A DNA stretch of 12,282 nt from CALVUJ01 sp045119835 (GTDB taxonomy: Bacteria > Bacillota_I > Bacilli_A > RFN20 > DUOF01): the NCBI GenBank assembly GCA_045119835.1, contig JBGVED010000046.1, positions 1 to 12,282 of the forward strand. Direction: 5' to 3'. Position numbers and translations under genes: made by a program. Shown here piece by piece: positions 1 through 12,000 of this stretch. The first letter of the stretch is position 1. Each line of letters starts with the position of its first letter. Under the pieces are notes generated by a model, which searched no databases, was not told the DNA's origin, and was given only the letters and a program-made list of their open reading frames with translations.

Positions 1-3000
1 ACAACAATTAAAGTTAACTATAATGTTGATAAAGCAAGATATGAGACTAAGACATTAACAGTTACTGATATGACATACTATTCATTACCAGGAATAGAAG
101 TATTCTTAGATGGATACTATAGTAGTGAAAAGAAGAGTGGAAATATTGAATTAACATTTAATGTATCTACAAATGTTGGTCTTATTTCTGGTTTAGATTA
201 TGTATTATCAGGATACAAATGGATTAATAATAGTAGTTACACAGTAGATGATTTTGATAAACATAGTACAGGATTTACTACATTTGATGGTAAGTATGAT
301 GCTAATAAGGTTACTATTCCTCTACCTAGTGAAACAGGTTCATATTCATTGTGGATAAAAGTAGTGGATAGAGCAGGAAATATTAAAGTATATAAATATG
401 AAAAATCTTATGTTGTAGATAATGAAAGTGCTAGTGTAAATAGTATAGTAGCGGTATGTAATGCATATTTAGGATGTATTAAAGAAGGAAATATTTATAG
501 ATTTAATAAAGATGATAAGTTAGTTGTTATTGCAACTTACAGTAGAGCAGTTACAACTGCAGGAACATTTAATATGTCATTAAAAGATATAGAAAATTAC
601 TATGCTGAAGCAGAAACATCATTAAAAGGAACACCTAGCGTTGTCGCTAAAGGACTTAACGTAATATTTACTTATACTATTGTAGGTCCAGCAAGCGATA
701 AAGATAGTAGAGGTAATGATGGTGATAACGGTTACTTAAAAACAACATATGAAGAATTAGAGTTAGCGCATGATAATAATCACAATTTCTATTATTACAA
801 AAATAGTGAAACAACTTATGATTTATATAAACTTAATACTTATCATGTAAGAATTGATACAATTCCTCCATTTATACAAAATATTGAAATATATGGTTTT
901 GATAATGATAGAGGAACATATGAGTATAATGACGTAACTTATTATACTTATAATACAGGGGATAAGTTTATTCTTGATTTAGTATTAGATGCTAGAGAAG
1001 ACTATGTTAACTTTACAGAGTTTACATTAACTATGAGAGGTTATACAGTAGATAGTGGTGATGCTGTTGACTTTACAATGAATCAAGACACTTGCACAAT
1101 AAGTAATGGGGAGAAAATCTATATTAGATGTGAATATACAGTTGTAAATGATATTAATAATTTGTATGATATAGAGATTTATTCTACTAGCACAAATTTA
1201 GTGGATGCTAATGGAACTAGATTTGATAACTTTAGATATAGTCAAGATTCTATTTCTGATTACAGTGTTCAAAATAATGCAGATAAGTATATTAACCTAG
1301 GAACATCAAATAATAAAAATAGTATTAATAGTGATAAAGTTGTTATCTTCGATAACACTATAGCAAGTATTAAAGCAAATGATGATTCTGGTGATAACAC
1401 AAATATGCTTACATGGTATGATTTAGCAAATAATGGAAACGAAACAATCATTAATGGATCAAATTATAGTAAGAGTTATTGGGCAATTAACGATTCCCAT
1501 TACTTGTGGGAAAATAATCATCTTAATTTCTATGCGGGAAAAGATGGTGATGTAACAACATCATTTGATGGTGCTATAAAAGGAGATTTCACATTACAGT
1601 TAACTATTAAACCAAGTAGCGAGTCATTTGAGTTCGTTATTAATAATAACGAAAAAGTAACAATTGGAGACTTAAATGTAAATTCAATTCAAACTATTAC
1701 TTTAGTTAGAAGAGGATCTTTGATTACTGCTTATATTGGAGACGCTACAGTTAATGCAAATTATTCTCAAGGTTATATAAGCCCAGAAGTAACAAAAGTT
1801 AAAGTGGATAGCAATAATGGTAATTTAGAAATCTTTGCTATGAGAATGCATAATATTGCATTAAGCACTTCTGAAATTATCAACAATGCAGGCAGAGATT
1901 TAACTAGATATGGAGTTTCCGCTACAAGTATCCTTAAAAAAGACATTGATAAATATGTAACAAAAGGATTATTATCGTGGTTAGATGGATATTATCATTA
2001 CGATAACAGAAGCAATTTAACGGCAGATATCAATAAGACATTGACAATTGATGGAATAAATAAAGTTAATGGAGTTTATAAAGTAAGTAAAATTCATGAA
2101 GTTAAATATATGTGGACAGATATAGATTCAACTATTACAAACTTCGATTCTGCGCAAACAGCTGAATTAATTATTGTGCCAACCAGTGACTCTATTGTAG
2201 TAACATTACCACAAGAAAATACTACAGGAGCATGGCAGTTACATCTAAAGATAATCGATTGGGCAGGAAATACAGTTATTTATACATATACTAAAGAGTT
2301 TGTGGTAGATAAGATAGACTTAAAAGCTATAGATATTGACATTATAAATCCAAATAACGACGTTGTTTATAATAAAAATGAAACAATCAAGTTTGCAATA
2401 AGCTTTAATAAAGCGATATCTTTAGTAGATGGAAAAACTCATTCGTTACCATTACTAACTATTGGAGGTAATGCTCCTAAAAACACATACTCATTATCAG
2501 ATAATTGTAGTACAACACCATTTACGTTTGAATGTAGTTATACATTTAAAGGCGGAACAACTCTTCGTCAAGATGATGGAGATAATGGTTTAATCGATAT
2601 TGCGTATTCATTAACATCTGGTATTTATAAAGACAGTGAAGGAAATACTAATTTAGCGTTAGCTAGTGCTCTAGTTCCTAGTATTACAGGAGTAAATAAT
2701 ACTACGCCACTTGGAACACAAACTCAATTAAACGTTGATACTAAACATCCATATATTACAAGCATGGAGATTGTAAATAGGGATAGTGCTGCTGTAATTT
2801 CTCAAATAGAACAATATTACTATGGAGAAAACGTTGATTTTGAATTTAAGTTGACGCTTAGCGAATATATTTATAAAGCGAATAAAGAAAAAATTGATGT
2901 CATAGATCAAAATTATGTGTTTGAAATAAATGGTATTGAATACAGAATTTGGGGTAAATATATAGAAGAAAACAGCGAGTGGATAAACATAATTCAAAAA

Positions 3001-6000
3001 AATTCTGATAAAACATTTGTTACAAATGTTACAGGAAATAGTTTCTCTATTGCTTCACAAACATATATGATAGAGGGAGATTATATTGTTAAAGTTATAA
3101 ATCCTACTATTTATGCAGAATTAAGATCAAGAAATGATGTTTATAATGAAGAAGGAAATATTTGGAGTAAAAAAGCAGAATGTACTATTGCTTACGATGA
3201 AACAAATAAGATTAGTATTCTAAATTGTAAATACAAAGTAAATAAAAATGATGATGCTAGAGAAATTTATGTTTATAGCGTGTATGCAGAAAGCGAAGTT
3301 ACAGATTCTGAATTAACAACTATTTATATAAGCGATAATAACGGGCCTGCTAGTAACTTAAATACATTCTATGGAAACTTAATGAGTGGATTTGAAATAG
3401 AAGGTGATGATTCTTCTATTAGTATAGAAAATTCAGTAAAAGATTATAGTAATATAAAAGTAAATATAGTATTTGATACAACAGCACCGATTATAGATGA
3501 AGGTTATCCAAAACTAGAATATACTTGTGCAGTATTTGGTGGTGTTTACTTTACTTCGGGATGCACTGCAACTTATGTAATACACGTACTAGAAGCAAAT
3601 CCTGAAGAACTAGTGGATTCAATCAATAAGAAAACAGACGCTTTAGAGATTTACTCTTACAGTATGCTGAATCAAAAGATTCCTTACGATGAAGAAAATC
3701 AATTTATAAACGTATTAAGTAAGAGCGCAGCAATTTTAGTTGATAATGGTGGTAATGCAATTACAAAAGTAATAACAGAAAATGGCAGAACATTTAGTGT
3801 TAAAGTAATTGAAATTAGAATTGTAATGGAAGCAAAAGAAGTACTATATGTACAAATAAAAGACAGTGATATATTCTATAAAGATGGAAGTGGTTTCTCT
3901 CCTCAAACCGCAGATCATCCAGGAGATTATTTAAGAGTTGAAACCGGAGGAAAAGAAGATTACTATTATATCGTAGAATCAGAAAGATTTAATTTGTTGG
4001 CCGATGGAACTTATCTTCGTGCTAATGGAGGAGAGTATTTAAGGGTTGGTAGTGAAGCGATTTATTTAAATATCGCTAATACTGGTATTGAAGATTACGC
4101 TGGAAACCAAGGTAAAAAATCAAATCAAGAAAGTGGACCATATGGAGAGCATGATGTTTATACTGTCGTTGATAATGTGGCACCAGAAGTAGAATTCTTA
4201 GATACAAGTGATACAGAAGAAGATGGCGAAGTAAACAGTAATACATTGTGGTTTGATTTAGCTAAAAAGACAGTTGGTGAATTGATTGGTTATAACAAGG
4301 ATGGTACTTATTGGCAATATGATAGTCTAACTTCAATCCCTGGAGCGAAGGTAACATCAGAATTGAAGTTTACAGATAATATGACATTCTCAATTGTATT
4401 TAGATATGTAGGAAACGGAAATGGATATTTAATTCATAGTGATAAATTTAAGCTTGAAATAAATAACAATAATTTGAAACTTAATACACAAGTTATTAAA
4501 ACATTATATCCAGGACAAACATATATAACTAGTTTTGTTGTTGAAGGAACTAATGTTACATATTATATTGATGAAGAAGCGGCAAGAACTCTTACTCTAA
4601 GTAGAGCTATTACGTCTGCAAATCCAGGATTATCATTTATAAACGTAAACACAACATCTACATTGACAATGTATTTAAGTAATGCAATGGCTTATAGTAG
4701 AGCTCTTGTTGCTGAAGAAGTAAGATTAAATCACAGAATTAATAAATATAGATTTATCAAAACTCATTCACTTTTAGAAACTAGCGAGGGAAAAGATACA
4801 ATTAATACTTATTATGAAGGTGGAACAAACATCTATTTGAGGGTTATTTTAAATAGAACCATTACAGATAGTGACGCGTTTGAGGGAGTTACAAACACCG
4901 TTAGATTTACTAATAAAACAGGAACAAATATTATTGATTTGAATTTAGAATGTACAGGAATTGTGGGGTCAAACGTAGCTAATTGTAGTACAAGAGCGCC
5001 AAGCGCAGGTATTAACTTTATTAATTATCCACTTATTTCTGGAACTATTTCATCAATTCCGATAAAAGCAACCTCTCTTCCAGAAAATTTAAATGTAGGA
5101 TTTAACTATTATGAATCCAACAAAATAGATTTATGGTTTGATGCATATTATAGAACAGGTAAAAAATGTTCTGGTCAAAATGCATGTAAAGAAGGAGCAA
5201 AAGAAACTGTAAACATTAAAATTGTAGACCAAGTTGGAAGAATACCAATAACTGCAGGAGGGCTAGGTGATGGCTCAGGACTTAGTCTTGCGACATATTC
5301 ACGAGAAGATAATGGAAAAACAAAGGCTTATTATAGAGATATTTATTATAGCTGGTTAAACGTTAAAACAGATGCAGCTTCAGTATCATTTATAAGTAAT
5401 ATGCGAGTTTGTGATACAACAGTTGAAGGTAATACATGCGATACTCACCCATATCAAGTAGATATGCCAAGTTCTAATGGTAAATGGTACTTGTGGTTAA
5501 AAGCTATAGATGCTGTTGGCAATGAGATTATAACAATGGACCCTAAGGAATATATTATCGATGTTGCAAAGCCTGTTTTAACTGGTTTTGATATAATGTC
5601 AGATCCAAATGATAGAAACTTAAAAGCGGGGGAAACAATAGAAATTATTGCTAGTTTTTCAGAAGTTGTTCACTATTCGCTTGATTACTATAATGATAGA
5701 GATCCTTTAAAAACAGGAGATATAGAATATATTTTAAGATTTGGTGGAAAAGAAGCGACAGGATGCTTAGATAATGAATGTTCTTTAGATAAATATGGAA
5801 TTAAATTTATTGAATTTGATGGTAGCGATGAATCAGGATCAAGATATGGTATAAATATTAAATTTAAATACGTTGTGACAGATATTGATATAATTAACTT
5901 AAGAAACGCTACTGGCGATAATGGTAAGTTTATCATGCAATTATCATATGCAGGAATGACCGATATGTATGGAAATGATATAACTGTTGAAAATGGAAAC

Positions 6001-9000
6001 TTAGCATACGCGCAATTACTAAATAATCAAGCAGAAGTAGAATTTAGTGGATCTCAAGCAGGACTTTTAGCAGAAAGATTTAGTGGATTCCAAGCATTAA
6101 ATGAAGATGGAACCATTCAATCAAATCAAACGGTGTTTGAAAATGAAAATGTTTACATTAAGATATTCTTTAGTGAAATGACAACAATAACAAATGCATT
6201 TGAAGCGATATTAACAAATACAGATGATGCTTCAAAATCAGTAACATTTACATGTGGATTTGGAGAAAATCTAGAGGCGGTAACTTGTTATCACCAAATG
6301 GAAGTTATTGATTCTATTAATATAACAGGATACAACAAATTAATAAGTGGTGGATTCAATGCTAATGCACAATTATTAAATAAAGTTAATTCCATAACGT
6401 ATAATGAAGAAAACAATACATTTGTTTTAGGATTTATGGAAAATGTAATTTCTTCTACTCCATTTACAACTTTAATTGGAGAACAAATTAATGGTGTTAC
6501 GTCAAATGAAGTTATTGCAACATGTGGAGCAATAAATAATGCGATGAGTGTAACTTGTTCAGTTAGTTTAAATAGTTATTCACCAACAGAAGTAGAGCCG
6601 AATTTTGTTATAAAAAGTGGTAGTGATACTAATCCGTGGGCAATAGATAGAATTGTTGAAAATGGAGTACAGGTATTATCTACTGGAAGTGGTGCGACTA
6701 GTTCAATTTATGAAACAGGAGATTTACTAAGTCTATTAGTAACGTTTGAAACCCGATTAAATATTAAAAAAGAATTTAGTGCTATATTTAGTGATGGAAC
6801 AAATGGAGTAAATGTGGTTTGTCAAGCTACAAACGGCTTTGAATTAACAACAAGATGTTCTACAGTTGTTGAAGCTACGAATATATTGGATTTGTCCCAA
6901 TACTTAGGAACAATAAAAGCGGATACCATTAATCCATGGGTTGTAGGATTTAGACTTGTAGAACCAGTTGAAGGGCAAACAAATGTTTATATCCCTTCAA
7001 GTAGGACTCATTATGGTTTGAATAGTACAATTTATCTAGAAGCATTGTTTAGTGAAAAAGTAACTTTAAGTGGAAACTTATATTTTATAGTGCAAGGTAC
7101 AACTGATGATTTATTACCATTCAAGTGTAATGTAGGTGGTACAAATGGAAATTTAGTTGACTCTATAGTATGTAGTTATAAAGTTCATTTTGAAGGAGAT
7201 AATAAAGAAATAGAAATAAATGACTTGCATATATTTGCAGTAACAAATGAAGGTGTTGATCCAGGGGGCAATATAACATTTAAATTGGCCGATAAAACAG
7301 ATTATGATGCAAGTGTTAACGCAGGAACCATCGAAGCTAATATGCTTTATATTGTAAAAGATGAGGATTCATATCACTTGATTAAAAACAATCAGCCAAT
7401 CAAATGGTTAGTTAATGTTTTAGATGAAGCAACTAATGAACTTGATGTTGATTTGAAAACAGCAGGTAATATTAACTATGGAGATTTGGGTGTAGATGAC
7501 CCAGCTATTGACCTTAAAAAACCATATATTATGGATATATCAGGACCAACAATATCTGGAGAACACAAAGAAGTTGATGATGTAACATACATTAAAAAGG
7601 ATACTAAGGTTAGTTATACTATTAAAGTAGATGATAAAAACAACATGATATTAGATTTCTGTAAGTTTGCCTTTAATATAACAACTAGAGTAGATGAAAC
7701 TAGTGTAAATACTCAGACATATCATCCATCAACAGGGTGTAATAGTGAAATGATAATTATTTATGAGACAGATGATGCAGCAACTATTGAAAACAAGACC
7801 ATAAGAAGTTCATATACATTTGATGATTTTATAAGAGTTAGTTTTGTTGCTAGATTAACAACTTATGTCGAAGAAGTTGAACAAGTTACAAGAAGACTAT
7901 TAACAATTGATATGGAAGTTCTAGCTTTAGCAAACGCCCACTTTAACTTTAATTTTGCGATTGAAGAGGGTGCGTTTACTGACTTAGCAGATAACATGAA
8001 TGCTTCAAATAATGATTCAACAGAATATCCAGATGAAAATTCTACAGTTAGAAAAACTCCAAATATCACTATTTATGTAGATAATGCAAAACCAGAGATT
8101 GAATATATTGATAAGTCAATTCCTGAGTGGTATGACATAAGTGGAAATAGTTATAGTTATGGATATAACGTAGAAAAATGTGGATATGTATGGAATAATG
8201 ATGGTTCCATGAAAGGGTGCCTAGAATATAATCCATTAGAAACAGATTTAGATAAACATAACAAAAATTTAAAACCAATCGTTACAACAGAACTTATAGA
8301 TGGAGAACAACGAAATAGCTTTATAAATGAAAATTACTTTGGTAGAACATTGTTTAAGAAAGATTTCACTATTGAAATATTATTGAAAGTAAATAATATT
8401 GGAACAAATAATATATTTAAAATCAATAGTTATTTATACGATAAAAATAGTAAGACAACATCATCTAATGGTTCATGGAGTTTCTCATTTAACTTTACAG
8501 AAGAAGTAAAAGATAAGCTTGTTTATTTTGCTATTGTATATAAGCAAAATGGAGCTTATATAGGAGATGATACATATCAAACAACAAGTGGAAGCTACAC
8601 TATTTATAGCAATGTTAATAGTGGTGGTGTTTATAACAATACTCAATTGGTTGAATATAAAGCTAGAACAAATTTAGATGTTGTTGCAGGAACAGGTCCA
8701 GGCAACTCTTTAAGAATAACAGAGGAATCTATAGAGTCTATATCATTTGGTAGTGCTAATACGCATTTGTATTCAATGAGAGTTTATAGCGGACCAATTA
8801 CTACAAGTACTGGTAACTATGGGGCACTAACAAAACAACAATTAGATAAAAATTATGAGCAAGACAAAATTAGATATATAGATGCAACAGAACAACATAA
8901 TATAAATAATTATGTAACTAACTATCTAAACTTATGGTATGATGGTTACTATCGTAGAAAGACAGATACCGTTAAAGATGTTACGATTTATATGGAAGAC

Positions 9001-12000
9001 ATGGATTTATTATCTCCATTAAAAGGTGTTGGAATAAATTATGAAGCATCAACTTATACTTGGATACGTACAGATAGAGCAGAAGCTGTATTCGAATATA
9101 GTATTAAAGAATTAATGTTTGATGGTGCAGGAAATTACAACGAAGGAGTAGTAGGTTGTCATATTTATAATTCTAGCAGAAACAATGTTTTAGAAGAGAG
9201 AGAAGATTGGTCTTGTACAGGTGATGGGGCTAAATACTTTATAAAAATACCAATGCCAACTATTACAGATGGTAGATATGTATTAAATATGAAAGTTGTA
9301 GACTTATTGGGCAATGAGTTTGATGAAGAAATAGAAGGGGTTGAAATAGTAGCAGATAGTACATCTCCTTACATTCCTTACGAAACTAATTCAAAAGATG
9401 AATTAGGAAATCCATTAAAAGGAAAAGATGAATTAGGCGCAGAAGTAAAAGGTTACGATGCAGTTTTGATTTATCCTCTTGGCGGAGGTAAGATTAACGA
9501 TAAAGATACAGTACTTATCGCAGTAATATTTAATGAAAGATTAAATCAAAATCTAGATGTTACATCTTTGCCTGATTTATATATAAGATTTGCAAGAAAA
9601 GGCTCAAATGCTCAAATTGACCATATTAAAGCAACGACACAAAATGTAAAAGTAGTTGGTAAAGCTATAGTGTATAAATACTTGTTAGTAAAAGGAGATA
9701 ATGGAGACCTTGAACTAAGTCCTTACATTACTTACGACCCTCAAACAGAATTTAATTTCTTGTGGAAGGAAAACAGTGAAATAACTGATATTTATGGAAA
9801 TGTATTTAAAGGAATAAATGAAGGAGAAGGTTACAAATCTCAAACAATTGTAGCAATACAACCTCCAGCATATATTACTGGTGATACTCGTGCTCCTTAC
9901 ATTAAAGATATTAGAGTAATGAAAGAGTTATCTGATGCTAATGATTATTACCATTACAAAGAAAATTCTAATATTTACTTGAAACTAGAGTTTAATGAAC
10001 CTGTATATATAAGTAAGCCTAAATTTTATATAGAACTAAAAAATAAAGAAACAAATCAAACTTATATAGCGACATGTACACAACTTGATGGAACTGATTT
10101 TGATAGTACAATCACTCACAGAGAGGCTAAATGTAGTTATACTGTTCAATCTGGAGATAATGGAGAAAATATAAGGCTATCAACAATTAAGGAAGTCAAA
10201 GAGCAAGTTCCTACAGATGGAAGTGGCGTATATGAAGTTATTGATGCTCTTAAGATTTGTTACACTCCTAATTGTGCTGATTTAAAAGTGGATAATAGTG
10301 TAACTGGAGGCCTAATTTATATAGATAGAGATAATGATAACGTTAGAGATCCTCAAGAAACATATGATGGATTTATTTCAGATGAATTAGGAACTACTTT
10401 AAGTAGAAAAGTTACTTATAATTTTGCTACTTATTATCATAAAGAAGCTACTGGAGAGGGTAATGAATTCTATAAGAAAGAGACAGAATTCATTTATGCA
10501 TATGATATGCAGATGTGGTATGGTCCAACTTCTGAGTATTCTTATAATATGAAGATAGAGGGTAATAACATTGTTAATGTAAATACTCTAAACTACGATG
10601 AATATACAATAGATATATTTGCGCAAGGAGATGTTGATAAGATATTGATTAATGGGGTAGAAGTTACACTTAATGGATGTAATACTTCTTCATTATGTCA
10701 TGTTGTATTAACTAGAGAAGCTCTTTTAGATAGTGATGAGAATATTGTTGGATATCAGTTTAATTATCATGTGGCAACATCTACATCTAGCGATATAGTT
10801 GTTACCTACAGTGAAGCTAATCCGATTACCGCAGTTAATGCCAAGTTAGTTAATATGAGTATAGACAAAACAAATATATTATCTATAAGAGTATACAATG
10901 CATCAGTTGCTTTATCTACGCTAAAAGATAATGCTAGATTTGATTTGCAATTGTATAATGGAACAAGTGTTTATAATAATAATCCAGACTTAAATGGTAG
11001 TGAATTTAAACCTTTTGAATTAGAAGAGATTATTACTGAAAACAGAGCAAAATCAACAAGTGTTATGTTTATTGCTCGCGCAATTAATGATGTTGGTGTT
11101 GTCTTTGATACAACTAGACCAGAAGTAAATATTACAACAGAAGTTATAACTGTTGATTGGGATGAAATTAAATCTGATTATGTTATAGATGGTGGAAATA
11201 TAACAGAGGAAAAATATCAAAGCTTTGTAGATTACTTAAATTATAGAGTAGATCCAACTGATTATACTAACTGTAGTGCTTCTGGTTTAGAAAATGATTG
11301 GTGTGGAAATAATACTAGATATATTGGACTAGGAAAATATTTGAAGGTTACTATAACTCTAGATGAAATGAATTATCATATATTAGATGTAAAAGATGTT
11401 ATTTCTACATTTGCTAAAGATTTATCTACAGATATTAGTAAATCTGGTAATGATGCAGAAGAAACATATAGAAATGTTACAGCTCATGGATTTGTTGGTG
11501 ATAAATTTATTTATGAGTTCAATACAGTTGTTAACTGGTTAGACATAAATGATTCCACATCTACCGATTACTCAAGATTAAATAAATTAAACGAATATAG
11601 TGGTTATATTCAAGTTGATATTGATGATGCATTTACTGATAAAGCGGGAAATGTGATTAAAGCTAAGATTGTTGATTCTAAAGATAGTCAAATGTATTCA
11701 GATAAGTTTATGCTAGACTATACACTTCCTGAGTTAAATATGTCTGATATATCGACAGAGTCTAACTATGTTACAGTGTTCAATATTTTAGAAACGAATG
11801 TATCTACTGGTAACTATACTTCTGTATTTAGTACAGACGCAACAAAACCAAGTCTTAATACAAGAATAAATGAAATAAGAACAATCGCATTATCAAAGCC
11901 AAGAGTAAGAGATGTATATATTAATTACAGAAATACTGTGCATGTAGGAAACTCTAATAAGTTTAAATCAACAGATACTATTTACTTTAAAGTTGATTTT

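Noticed and set aside
1269..1451. Small hydrophobic reverse-strand ORF of 60 codons
   Set aside because: It lies antisense inside the continuous giant frame, over LamG domain 1. Its hydrophobic look comes from reading Asn/Asp/Lys codons in reverse, and nothing supports expression.
2572..2590. Shine-Dalgarno-like GGAGATAATGG stretches here and near 9694 and 10156
   Set aside because: These are the codons of the conserved GDNG motif; the frame runs straight through, so they are not translation starts.
2728..2997. Reverse-strand ORF of 89 codons that looks like a membrane protein
   Set aside because: Antisense to the Ig-like region with clear domain motifs on the + strand. Its Phe/Ile/Tyr-rich sequence is the reverse complement of AT-rich codons, with no recognisable family.
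5688..5936. Reverse-strand ORF of 82 codons
   Set aside because: Antisense to Ig-like domain 7, which has FSE, GDNG and D-x-x-G-N motifs in order. The reverse reading is low complexity without a known motif.
7863..8278. Two touching reverse-strand ORFs of 68 and 69 codons, which could look like a small operon
   Set aside because: Both are antisense to the giant gene. The start/stop overlap is by chance, neither resembles a known protein, and the + frame continues without a break.
9394..9453. KDEL-like sequence as an ER-retention signal
   Set aside because: KDEL acts only at the extreme C-terminus of eukaryotic proteins. Here it is internal, duplicated, and part of a bacterial-type Ig repeat protein.
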